DNA of 64,000 nt from Virgibacillus_O sediminis (lineage in GTDB: Bacteria > Bacillota > Bacilli > Bacillales > Amphibacillaceae): NCBI RefSeq assembly GCF_042643265.1, contig NZ_JBHRRZ010000012.1, positions 1 to 64,000 on the forward strand, read 5' to 3'. Position numbers and translations under genes: made by a program. Under the pieces are notes generated by a model. It had not been told where the DNA came from and ran no database searches. It saw only the letters and a list, made by a program, of their open reading frames with translations. Positions 8,579 to 17,141 of the stretch are shown piece by piece (position 1 is the stretch's first letter; each line of letters starts with the position of its first letter).

Positions 8579-8656
8579 GGCGCCCGAGTGAGTGTGCATG
8601 GTGCCCGAGTGGAGGTGGCTGGCGCCTGAGTGCGTGGGTGTGCGGCCCGAGTGGAT
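8579..8656. repeat. 21-bp degenerate tandem repeat, 3.7 copies
   Basis: Units start at 8579, 8600, 8621 and 8642 with an exact 21-base period; each carries the core GCCCGAGTG or GCCTGAGTG. Because 21 bases are seven codons, the minus-strand frame reads as a His-Ser-Gly heptad repeat. The array begins 7 bases after the maf stop and ends before a terminator hairpin. Confidence 0.8.
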
Positions 8657-8670
8657 CTCCAAGTTAAAGA

Positions 8671-8699
8671 AAAGCTGCTCATTTCCATGAGCAGCTTTT
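8671..8699 (+). terminator. Terminator downstream of maf
   Basis: AAAGCTGCTCAT and ATGAGCAGCTTT pair around a 4-base loop and are followed by Ts; A-rich on the other side, so it may work in both directions. Confidence 0.85.
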
Positions 8700-8820
8700 C
8701 CATCATCTCTCTCTTTTATCGAAATGCTCAAAATTCGCTATTACACGCCCGCGAAAATTCGTGGTAAGATAAAAATATCCAAAAATGAATGCGGTTACAA
8801 CGAGGGGAGAGGGATATATC

Positions 8821-9273
8821 ATGCAGGTAAGGGACTATATGATCACCAAGGTCTTTACAATTAAACCGGAGAGTACGGTAAGGGAATTGCTGCACATCCT
8901 CCATTCCAACCGGATTGGCGGTGTGCCGGTAGTGGATGACAGGGGGAATTTGACCGGAATGGTCTCCGACGGGGATGTATTGCGCTATCTCGCCCCCAAG
9001 CGCCTGGGCGTTGCCGGCCTCATCTATATGATAGAAGATGGAGAAATCGAGGATGTGATCCAGGAAAAGCTGGATACCCAGGTCCATACCATCATGACCA
9101 GAAGAAACCTCCTCTCCGTCCCGCCGGATGAGGATTTTGAAAGCACCCTCCAGTTATTATCACGGCATCATTATAAAAAGCTCCCCGTCGTCAATGGAGC
9201 CGGCCGTGTCATTGGCGTGCTCAGCAGAGGGGATCTCATCCACAATGTGATGGAGAAGGTATACTCCTCCTAA
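8821..9273 (+). CDS. Two-CBS-domain protein
   Basis: A 150-residue protein made of two CBS domains: VRDYMITKVFTIKPESTVREL to MVSDGDVLRYL, then HTIMTRRNLLSVPPDEDFES to GVLSRGDLIHNV. Such pairs form a Bateman module that binds adenosine nucleotides and acts as a regulatory or sensing unit. The linker (APKRLGVAGLIYMIEDGE) is longer than in the minimal module. The start is the ATG at 8821, where GAGGGGAGAGGG lies upstream; the frame is open back to 8785 but without a ribosome binding site there. It stands alone between two terminators. The partner or ligand cannot be told. Confidence 0.88.
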   Translation: MQVRDYMITKVFTIKPESTVRELLHILHSNRIGGVPVVDDRGNLTGMVSDGDVLRYLAPKRLGVAGLIYMIEDGEIEDVIQEKLDTQVHTIMTRRNLLSVPPDEDFESTLQLLSRHHYKKLPVVNGAGRVIGVLSRGDLIHNVMEKVYSS

Positions 9274-9290
9274 CAAAGATTGCTGAATAA

Positions 9291-9333
9291 AAAGAAGCCA
9301 CCTACGAACGGTATGTTCGTGAATGGCTTCTTT
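9291..9333. terminator. Bidirectional terminator between the CBS and MFS genes
   Basis: AAAGAAGCCA and TGGCTTCTTT form the outer stem, and ACGAAC/GTTCGT an inner one. A-rich and T-rich flanks suit termination of both convergent genes. Confidence 0.8.
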
Positions 9334-9377
9334 GATGATACAGGTACGTTTTAAAAATGTGAGATCATCAAACGTTT

Positions 9378-10838
9378 CTATCTTCTTGCAGTGGCAGTTT
9401 TCTTCACCGCTGCCGGCGCCTTTCCTTTCGCCTCTACTTCGCTTGGTTTTTTCACAAACAAAGCACAGATCAATCCAACTACCGAAATACCGGTGATGAA
9501 GTAGAAGGAATATCTTACACCCGTAGCCAATACATCCGGCTGAGCGGCATCAGGAAAATCGACCAAATAGCCATTCTGGCCGATGGTAAACAGGGTAATC
9601 GAGATGGCCGTACCCGCAGCACCGGCTACCTGATTCAATGTATTCATCGCCGCTGATCCGTCGGCATATAATTCACGCGGCAGCTGATTGAGTCCATTCG
9701 TCTGTGCCGGCATGGTGACCATCGTCAGCCCGAAGAACAACACCATGAAGGACACGATAATCTGCCAGGCAGGTGTCGTCGACGACAGGACGGTCAAGAA
9801 GCCTAAGTTTCCGATAATGACTAGTACAAACCCGCTGATGACGAAATAGCGTGCACCGAATTTATCAAACAGAGACCCGACAATCGGAGACAGAATAACA
9901 TTGACGGCATTACCAGGAAGCAGCATCAGGCCAGCCGCCGCCGCACTGAATAATAATGCACCCTTCAAGTAGAGCGGAAGCAGTATTCCCGTAGCTAGAA
10001 TAATCAGGATGCTCAGGAACATGATCGCGGTACCCAAGGAGAACATCGGGTACTTGAACACGCTCAAGTTCACCATCGGCTCGTCCATCCTTGTCTGGCG
10101 TCTGCCAAATAAGAAGAGCGAGATCAACCCTACAGCCAATGGCCCCCATACCTGCGGCGAGGAGAAAGAAACTTCCGCCATCGTTGCCAACGCGTAAATC
10201 AATCCGCCAAACCCGATAGTTGACAGGACAATTGATGTCACATCAATGCTCGGCTTGGTGATCTCCGATACGTTCACAATCTTTGCAGCCGCAGCAAGTG
10301 TCAGTAATACATAGAAAGCAGCGCTGATCCAGAAAATATAGGACCAGCCCAATGTACTGATGATCACACCGGAAAGCGTCGGCCCTAACGCAGGCCCCAA
10401 TGTAATCACAAGACCCATCAGCCCCATGACGATACCGCGTTTATGAACCGGGAAAATAAGCAGGACGACATTCAACATGACGGGAAGCAATATCCCCGTT
10501 CCCATCGCCTGGATAATCCGGCCAAGCAACAGCATGCCGAAATTCAGAGACATTGCTGCGAAGAGAGCCCCCAGCATGGAAATAAGGAGCCCCCCTACCA
10601 CCAATTGCCTCGTCGTGAACCATTTCATCAATAATGCTGAAATCGGAACTAAGATTGCTAATACTAATAGATAACCGGTCGTCAGCCACTGCGCAGTCGC
10701 TGCCGTCACCGAGAATTCTTCCATAATATTGGATAATGCCATATTTAATGCTGTTTCACCAAACAGACCAAGAAATGCACCTAACATTAAGATAAAGGCC
10801 ATGGTCTTTGGATTTTTCACGTCAAATTGTGTACTCAT
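9378..10838 (-). CDS. DHA2-type MFS drug efflux transporter
   Basis: A 486-residue major facilitator protein with about 14 predicted helices. TALNMALSNIMEEFSV, WLTTGYLLVLAILVPISALL and LGRIIQAMGTGILLPVM are the DHA2/EmrB-QacA helices 1-4, and GLVITLGPALGPTLSG is antiporter motif C. It probably exports lipophilic drugs or cations using the proton gradient. The C-terminus is Lys/Ala-rich. The ATG at 10838 is chosen because AAAAAGGAGATTTGC precedes it; the frame extends upstream without need. It lies 13 bases behind the TetR gene on the same strand, which is the usual repressor-pump arrangement. Confidence 0.9.
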   Translation of the reverse strand: MSTQFDVKNPKTMAFILMLGAFLGLFGETALNMALSNIMEEFSVTAATAQWLTTGYLLVLAILVPISALLMKWFTTRQLVVGGLLISMLGALFAAMSLNFGMLLLGRIIQAMGTGILLPVMLNVVLLIFPVHKRGIVMGLMGLVITLGPALGPTLSGVIISTLGWSYIFWISAAFYVLLTLAAAAKIVNVSEITKPSIDVTSIVLSTIGFGGLIYALATMAEVSFSSPQVWGPLAVGLISLFLFGRRQTRMDEPMVNLSVFKYPMFSLGTAIMFLSILIILATGILLPLYLKGALLFSAAAAGLMLLPGNAVNVILSPIVGSLFDKFGARYFVISGFVLVIIGNLGFLTVLSSTTPAWQIIVSFMVLFFGLTMVTMPAQTNGLNQLPRELYADGSAAMNTLNQVAGAAGTAISITLFTIGQNGYLVDFPDAAQPDVLATGVRYSFYFITGISVVGLICALFVKKPSEVEAKGKAPAAVKKTATARR

Positions 10839-10851
10839 GCAAATCTCCTTT

Positions 10852-11418
10852 TTACGTAATAAGAACAGTTTTCGGCAAGACCTGTGAAATTTGCTTGAGT
10901 GGTTCACTTGTGTCCTTAGTCAGGCAAAGCATCACACCGCCCTCGATCGAAGCAGTCAGCATGAGTGAAATGGAATCAGCATCCCCCTGCGAAAACCCAT
11001 CTCCCATCAACTTATCCGCATAAATCCCCTGAATCCTCGTGTACAGGTCCGAACAGGCCTCCCGGACCGGTTCATTCAGGGAACCCATCTCACTCACAAT
11101 GCTTGCGAATGTGTAGCCGGTAATCGTTCCATCCCGCTCGAAGTCGGCTACCAGTTTTTCAATCATTGCCTCTAGTGCTTCTTCGGTCGACGGATATTTT
11201 TGGAAGAACGCCTCCACATCCGTCGTGATTGTTTTATTCAACGACTCAAGACAAGCAATCAGCAGCTCTTCTTTCCCATTGGGAAAATGGTGATAGAGAG
11301 CCCCCTTCGTAATTCCACAGGTCCTTAAAATTTCACTTATTCCCACACCCATATATCCCTTTTTCTGAAAAAGGGCCGTCGCGTTTTCAATTATTAAAGA
11401 TTTTGTATTTGTATTCAT
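10852..11418 (-). CDS. TetR-family repressor of the adjacent efflux pump
   Basis: A 188-residue TetR regulator. The N-terminal helix-turn-helix (ATALFQKKGYMGVGISEILRTCGITKGALYHHFPNGKE, split at about residue 30) is of the LmrA/YxaF branch, recognisable by the YHHFPNGKEEL ending. The C-terminal ligand domain is less conserved. The ATG at 11418 follows GGAGGTG at 11 bases; the longer open frame has no ribosome binding site. As first gene of a two-gene unit with a DHA2 pump it most likely represses both until a pump substrate binds. The palindromic site just downstream of its -10 box (11441-11454) is the candidate operator. Confidence 0.88.
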   Translation of the reverse strand: MNTNTKSLIIENATALFQKKGYMGVGISEILRTCGITKGALYHHFPNGKEELLIACLESLNKTITTDVEAFFQKYPSTEEALEAMIEKLVADFERDGTITGYTFASIVSEMGSLNEPVREACSDLYTRIQGIYADKLMGDGFSQGDADSISLMLTASIEGGVMLCLTKDTSEPLKQISQVLPKTVLIT

Positions 11419-11440
11419 TTTCCGTTGTACACCTCCACAT

Positions 11441-11487
11441 ACCAACCGGTCTGTTTTACTATACCAAAAAAAATCTCTATAATACAA
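11441..11487 (-). promoter_or_regulatory. Promoter and probable TetR operator of the tetR-MFS unit
   Basis: On the minus strand TTGTAT (11487-11482), an 18-base spacer and TATAGT (11463-11458) make a sigma-A promoter. Immediately downstream the ACAGACCGGTTGGT stretch (11454-11441) contains the ACCGGT palindrome; AGACC-GGT boxes are typical of LmrA/YxaF-type regulators. Confidence 0.65.
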
Positions 11488-11643
11488 GAGATTTTTTATC
11501 TTTATGAGCAAGCTATCAGGGCATATTGTGATACCTGCTGGCCGGGATTGAACACTTTTTCACCGGTTCCAGTACATTATTCGGAGCTTCTGTCTCATAG
11601 CTTAACGGAGGATATAAGGTGTTTATTCTCTTCACGCTTACGT
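11488..11643. other. Intergenic stretch, no gene seen
   Basis: Between the tetR promoter and the dptH terminator I see no ORF with a ribosome binding site, no RNA gene and no direct repeat that could mark the edge of the defence island. Confidence 0.5.
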
Positions 11644-11692
11644 AAAAAAGATGAAATCCCCAATCCTTGGATACAATCTTGAGGATTTCATC
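11644..11692 (-). terminator. Terminator of the dptFGH operon
   Basis: A 10-bp stem (GATGAAATCC and GGATTTCATC) with a 23-base loop; on the minus strand six Ts follow directly. It lies 84 bases after the dptH stop. Confidence 0.75.
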
Positions 11693-11775
11693 TAAGTAGA
11701 TGTTTTTTAAAATAGTACTTCAATAACAATTAATAGAAAAAGGATATTAGAAAAAATTAAACTATATTCTTGCTG

Positions 11776-14700
11776 TTATTCAGTTAAATACTTATAGATT
11801 TGCTCCTTCATACTTTTTTCCGTAGCTTTCTTGTTATTTGAAAAAGCGTATTTAAAGATATTTTCTTTCACGAAGTCTGTAGAATCATTAGTTAACCACG
11901 TCTCCAATTCTTCAATTTCATTCACTATACAAGGTTTTAGATCATCCTCTTTTGACATTTCTATTAGCAGTGTATCTGAATTCAACTCATTAGAACGTAC
12001 GTAAATGCCCTTTTTATAAGAGACAATGGCTCCTTTACCTATATAGGGAATGAAATTAGTGACAAACTCATAGTTACCTTTCTTTAACTTTTCTGTGGTT
12101 TCACTAGGCAACTGATAGTTTTTCGTTTCAAAAAAGTTTGTTTGAACCATTCTTTTAGCATTCGAGGTAAATAACTGAATAAAGAAGTTCTGATAAAATC
12201 TTTTCATAAAGGAATCGTCTTTAGTAACCGTTTGGGATTCTAGCAAATTACTAGTTTTGGCAATTTGTTCACGCGCTTTATTGATGACACTTTCGTGATT
12301 TATTCCAATTTTCACTTCGATGGGGTATAAGTGGATTTTTATACCCTCTTCTTTTTGTTCCAGGCCAATTAGTAAGATGTCATCACTATGCTTGCCCTTT
12401 ACCCCAAGGTTTTTTGCTGTAAAAATTCCACCAGTTTTATTAAGACTCACTGCACCTGCTACTCTTAATACTTCTTCAAGGGAAATAGGTACCCACAAAA
12501 CATCATTATGGTTAAAATACGCTAAAGATGTCTTAATGGCAGCAATGATACTCAACTTTTCTTCAGTAAAGTAACCCCTGTTTCCTATGATCTTCAATAA
12601 CCATTCGCCATTGATCGTATTAAAAGCAGAAATTGTTCCCTCTACCGCCTGCGGTTTATCATCGGTGGAAATATCTATTGAATCAAAGAACTCTTTAATT
12701 ACATCATAATACTGGTTTGATCGGCTGGTAACTGTAATTGCATCGTATCTGGCTGATGAAGAATATTGATCATTATAATGGATTACCAACAGATCATCGA
12801 TAGTACTTTCAAAAAAGTCTAGCTCTACACCAGGATCTACAAATGTTACCCAGTTTGAAGACTGAAGGATGTTATAGATAACATGCAGATCATCTAATGT
12901 TGTCCGAGATACAATACCTCTCCCTTTCATATAAGTGTTGCTAGCCTGATTAACCATATTTGAAGCCAATTCATTAGTATAATAAGCACAGTTAAGCAAT
13001 AAATCGTCTGGACCTATTGTATAGTCTTTTATTCCAAAGCCACTTCGATAATCTTCTTCGAACTTTTTAGATGGTACTGTTGTATAAAGGCCGTTCATAG
13101 AGACGCCAGATTCTAATTGGTTCATAGGCTGAGAAGCAAATTGTTTTTGAGCTTCCATTTTATAAAATGAAATATGAGCATATTCATATGTCTTAGCAGA
13201 GCTGGTGACATAAAATTGAATATTCTTATGCAATTCCTCTAATAGGTCCTCTGGTGACTCGTTAGGATTCTGTGATTTTAACTTAACATCAAATATTTGC
13301 TCAAAGTACTCAACATTACCAATTTCGGTAAAGTGCTCGCAATAACTATCATCTATCTGCTCACGGTAGACATTTACAATAATTGGTGGCATCTTGTTAT
13401 TTTTTTGCTTATTCTTCTTGTCTAAATACCACCTGATTAATCCCCTTATTGCTTGATAATCATTTAATACATTAATAATGTTGACTCTAATCGGAGCTAC
13501 AGATTGCTCAAGGAACAAGTACGAAAAATGCTCTTCGAATTGTTGAAGCTTATCTTTGACCACCTTATCTAGATATAGATCTGCATCTACTACGTTTGCA
13601 GTTTCCACTTTTTTATATATTATCCAACCTGGCACGTTTTGTTGGGAGTCAGGATTAAATACATCATCATCCTCATCATAAATGAATGGCAATAACCCAT
13701 CAGGTTTTAATCTATCTAAGATGCCTAGTTCAATTTCTTCATTACTTAGTTGTTCAATTTTTCTCAATTCAAACGCGACATTTAATGGGTGAAAGGGTGT
13801 TAACCAAATCTCGTCGCCATTATAGTTATAAATAGTACCAAGCTTAAATAAGTTTTTGCTTTTTTTACCTGCAGGCTGGGTTTCATCCAGCAATTTTATT
13901 TCTTTAATAAATTGCTCAATGTATTCCTTTGCGCGTTGTTGTATTGTTTCACTCCAATAAGTGAGTGAGGGCGCCTTCTTTATAAAGCTATTAACAAAGC
14001 GACTATATGCATTTGAAAGCTCAGGGGGCAACTTAATTTCATCGTTCTTTCCAAATTGACCACCGTTATAGAAACCTGAATAGGAAATGTCGTCTAACCA
14101 TTCCTCTTCGATATCAAGAAATTTCTTATACTCATTATATACGTAAAAATCATGAGCATGGTTACTGGTGACCTTTGTTCCTTTCATTTCAAAACTGGCT
14201 TGCAATTCTCTTTTCAACTTTGCCAGTTTATTTGCTTTTATAGGATATATATCTGGTTTCTCACCTGCTAACTCTATCTTGACTTCTGTACTTTTATAAT
14301 TTACTTGATAGATAAGCCTTTCTTCTCTATCTAACATTTCATTTGGCAATTCAAATATGGCACCGTCTGGCCCTTCAATTTCTAGAATGTCCTGTTCTTC
14401 CGAAATACCTTGTTTCTGCTCAGGGTTAACACCAAGGGTAATTTCATTACTATCAAATGGCACTTTCAATAATTTATCTTTAAAAACTACTTCAAAAGAT
14501 GTGTGATAATCTTCAAAAATTAATTCCGAATAAGGGAGTACACAAATATTAAACTCCGCTCCCAAAGATGCCTTTCCTTCATGCTTATAAACTACACGTT
14601 CAAAAATAGGCCCTGATTCATCACCTGATATTGTTACATCGATGGCTTTCTTTCTAACCTTTAATTCAGATTCTCCATAATGCTTTAGAAACTTTTTGTG

Positions 14701-15732
14701 TAACCCATCAATCTCGCTATTCTTCACATCCATATTTAAAGAAAAACTTAATGATTGAGGATTAGCGGTATAGATTAGAAGTTGAAACTTTCTTTTTCCC
14801 GCCCCCTTCTCAGAAAGCGGCCTAATAAAAAATTCACAACTAACATTGGAGGGAACTTTAATTTTCTCAAACGTAACTTTTGTACCCTTAGAAGACTCAA
14901 TTCTTCTCTTATTTGAATGGTATACTTCAGTAAAGTCTAGTTCCCTCCAATTGTCCTTCTTAAATTTAGGAATGTCTTTCTCAATAAATAGCCTCTCATA
15001 TTCTGAGTCATCCTGATTAAACTCATGAAGCTTTTCTAATTTGGAATACAGCTCTTTGTTTTTCTTTAATCGTTCCTCTAAATTAACCCCTTTAGATCTA
15101 CCTAAATCTTCATCTTTAAACATAGCTAAATTTTGATAATCTTCTTTTGATAACATTCCTTTACTCACTATTTCTATGACCTCTTTATAATCATAAAAGG
15201 TAGTGAATTGGACAAGCCTTTCTTTATCAATTTGAGATAAGTGATTCGCCAATACTATTCGATCTGTCGTATCTATAACTTCTTCTGAAATTTTTTTTCT
15301 AATACTTGCTGATAACTCTTTAGGGTGCAAAGGCATTCCTTCACTTTGGAGTGAAATACTACCCCCGCTGATTGAATCCAGCTCATCAATAATAACACTT
15401 AAGAGAGCCTTACCTTTCCACTCTCCAGCTTGGTCTCCGACTCGGTTACGTAAGGTCACCAAAAAGTCATTTGTAACCACTTCACTGGTATGGGCAATTA
15501 CCAAATCTACTCTTTCACTGTAGATTATTTGATCAGTCGAATAGGTACCTCCATTTTCAAGCTTATATTCAAACGTTTCTGTTTCAATAGCTCTGTCCAA
15601 AGCGTCTTTAAAATTTTTTATATCCTTATTATTATTTAGAGTTAAGTAATACCTCTCCCCTGGATTGGGGGAATTATTAGAAAAATACTCATAGATTAAT
15701 TCGGCTATAAAATTAAAGAATTGGTTTGACAT
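11776..15732 (-). CDS. dptH: DNA phosphorothioation-dependent restriction protein DptH
   Basis: A 1318-residue protein, third gene of the dptFGH restriction operon. DptFGH attacks DNA that lacks the phosphorothioate mark made by the Dnd enzymes. I see no Walker A motif in it. Near residue 1116 the sequence DDILLIGL followed by IKIHLYPIEVKIG has the Asp and Glu-x-Lys spacing of a PD-(D/E)xK nuclease core, so this subunit may hold the cutting activity (inference). The rest is charged with no recognised domain. The start is uncertain: the ATG at 15732 overlaps dptG by 20 bases and has GGTG 9 bases upstream; an ATG at 15741 and a GTG at 15753 are also possible. Confidence 0.85.
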   Translation of the reverse strand: MSNQFFNFIAELIYEYFSNNSPNPGERYYLTLNNNKDIKNFKDALDRAIETETFEYKLENGGTYSTDQIIYSERVDLVIAHTSEVVTNDFLVTLRNRVGDQAGEWKGKALLSVIIDELDSISGGSISLQSEGMPLHPKELSASIRKKISEEVIDTTDRIVLANHLSQIDKERLVQFTTFYDYKEVIEIVSKGMLSKEDYQNLAMFKDEDLGRSKGVNLEERLKKNKELYSKLEKLHEFNQDDSEYERLFIEKDIPKFKKDNWRELDFTEVYHSNKRRIESSKGTKVTFEKIKVPSNVSCEFFIRPLSEKGAGKRKFQLLIYTANPQSLSFSLNMDVKNSEIDGLHKKFLKHYGESELKVRKKAIDVTISGDESGPIFERVVYKHEGKASLGAEFNICVLPYSELIFEDYHTSFEVVFKDKLLKVPFDSNEITLGVNPEQKQGISEEQDILEIEGPDGAIFELPNEMLDREERLIYQVNYKSTEVKIELAGEKPDIYPIKANKLAKLKRELQASFEMKGTKVTSNHAHDFYVYNEYKKFLDIEEEWLDDISYSGFYNGGQFGKNDEIKLPPELSNAYSRFVNSFIKKAPSLTYWSETIQQRAKEYIEQFIKEIKLLDETQPAGKKSKNLFKLGTIYNYNGDEIWLTPFHPLNVAFELRKIEQLSNEEIELGILDRLKPDGLLPFIYDEDDDVFNPDSQQNVPGWIIYKKVETANVVDADLYLDKVVKDKLQQFEEHFSYLFLEQSVAPIRVNIINVLNDYQAIRGLIRWYLDKKNKQKNNKMPPIIVNVYREQIDDSYCEHFTEIGNVEYFEQIFDVKLKSQNPNESPEDLLEELHKNIQFYVTSSAKTYEYAHISFYKMEAQKQFASQPMNQLESGVSMNGLYTTVPSKKFEEDYRSGFGIKDYTIGPDDLLLNCAYYTNELASNMVNQASNTYMKGRGIVSRTTLDDLHVIYNILQSSNWVTFVDPGVELDFFESTIDDLLVIHYNDQYSSSARYDAITVTSRSNQYYDVIKEFFDSIDISTDDKPQAVEGTISAFNTINGEWLLKIIGNRGYFTEEKLSIIAAIKTSLAYFNHNDVLWVPISLEEVLRVAGAVSLNKTGGIFTAKNLGVKGKHSDDILLIGLEQKEEGIKIHLYPIEVKIGINHESVINKAREQIAKTSNLLESQTVTKDDSFMKRFYQNFFIQLFTSNAKRMVQTNFFETKNYQLPSETTEKLKKGNYEFVTNFIPYIGKGAIVSYKKGIYVRSNELNSDTLLIEMSKEDDLKPCIVNEIEELETWLTNDSTDFVKENIFKYAFSNNKKATEKSMKEQIYKYLTE

Positions 15733-17140
15733 ACTGCGCATCACCACTATCACTCTTCTTTTCTATATAATTCTGTTGATCTAATAATTTAACTGCTTCT
15801 TTTTTAGAGTACTGATCAAATACGATTCCACGCCGTTTCAATTCTACAAAGAAATTTTTTAATGGAATTTTTGTATTTCCTACAGCAACAGCACTTAACA
15901 TTAAGAAATCATCTTGCTTTAAAGATAAAATATAACCATGTTTTCCTCTTGCTTTGAGGAATTTACCTTTTCCTAAGTTATCAATGTTTTTACCATACTT
16001 TTCATACACGTCATTGCTCATACCCTTTTGTAGCTGAGTGAATAAGGTTCTAAAAAGCTCAGAGAATTCTATCTCAGCATTTAGTTCTTCTGAAACATCT
16101 CTTTTAAGGGCTAGCTGAGAATATTTCCGAATCCAATTAACCAGTGTTTTTTTCTCCTCGAGCTTTTCATCAGGGCCTAGCTTTTCTAGTTCTTTTATAA
16201 TTTGTGAGTAAGACTTTAATTCCTGTTGAGGGTTATGTTCTTTGTAGTTATGGCTTAGGTGTGACATAGTATGAACATGAACAAATAGGTTTTTGGCGTT
16301 CTTCTTAATAAATTGGTAATCATTTACTGCTTCTCTATAACCTCCAACACCGGTCTCCCAGTCAAAGGTAAAATGAAAAGGATCCATTTCTCTCCAAATT
16401 TGATCTCTACCAAACTTTTGAGCACTTTTAAGAAATTGTAACACGTACTGGAAGATGTAATAATGTATAATATTAAAGAAATGATTAATGAAATAATCTT
16501 TATACCTGCTTAGGAACAAAAAGTCCTGAACAAATAACTCATTAATAACGGAAAATGTATTTGAATACCGAGTCTCCTTTATTTGTTTAGATGCTGGTCG
16601 ACTTTCTAATTCTGGTAAAGATGAAATGACCAATTCAGTTAATAAATTGTCTGTATCTTTAGATGAAAATAAAGAGGAAATGTTGTCGTTATCATAAAAT
16701 AGTAAATCATAAATAAATCTAGCATACTTTTCCTTATCATTTTTTTCTCCGTTTATTCCAATATAATTAAACAGATATAAGTGTAAAGGTTTCAATTCTT
16801 TACTGCTTTTGAAAAGAAAATCTTCTAAAAAACCAGAGAGAACTTCATGATACATTCCACTAGGGAATTCCACATTTTCTATTACATTATTAATCAGAGG
16901 ATATTCAGAATAAAAGAAATCTCCTTCATAGTTAAATTGAGGTTCCTTTAGATTATTTGTTATCCGTACAAGCTCTCCAATAATTTCATTAATCCCTTCA
17001 TTAAATACTTTAGTAAGACGAGAAGAAGTAAATGGAAAAGCGTGTTTTACATTACCTGTATCATGAGAACTTAATCCCTGCTCAGTCTCTTTTTTGCTTA
17101 ATTTTGTATCTATTTCTTCAAAGTCAAAATATCCACTCAT
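15713..17140 (-). CDS. dptG: DNA phosphorothioation-dependent restriction protein DptG
   Basis: A 475-residue, highly charged protein between dptF and dptH, recognised chiefly by position and overall character; DptG proteins are poorly conserved and no enzymatic motif is visible. The C-terminal part (KARGKHGYILSLKQDDFLML, then LKRRGIVFDQYSKKEAVKLLDQQNYIEKKSDSGDAQYV in two pieces) looks like a winged-helix DNA-binding fold. The ATG at 17140 is used because AGAAGGTGG precedes it and it starts one base after the dptF stop, so translation is probably coupled. It is required with DptF and DptH for restriction in known systems. Confidence 0.8.
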   Translation of the reverse strand: MSGYFDFEEIDTKLSKKETEQGLSSHDTGNVKHAFPFTSSRLTKVFNEGINEIIGELVRITNNLKEPQFNYEGDFFYSEYPLINNVIENVEFPSGMYHEVLSGFLEDFLFKSSKELKPLHLYLFNYIGINGEKNDKEKYARFIYDLLFYDNDNISSLFSSKDTDNLLTELVISSLPELESRPASKQIKETRYSNTFSVINELFVQDFLFLSRYKDYFINHFFNIIHYYIFQYVLQFLKSAQKFGRDQIWREMDPFHFTFDWETGVGGYREAVNDYQFIKKNAKNLFVHVHTMSHLSHNYKEHNPQQELKSYSQIIKELEKLGPDEKLEEKKTLVNWIRKYSQLALKRDVSEELNAEIEFSELFRTLFTQLQKGMSNDVYEKYGKNIDNLGKGKFLKARGKHGYILSLKQDDFLMLSAVAVGNTKIPLKNFFVELKRRGIVFDQYSKKEAVKLLDQQNYIEKKSDSGDAQYVKPIL

Positions 17141-17141
17141 T

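Noticed and set aside
8180..8731. Minus-strand 183-codon frame with His-Ser-Gly repeats
   Set aside because: It runs antisense through maf and the 21-bp repeat, has no ribosome binding site, and its repeats follow from the DNA tandem array.
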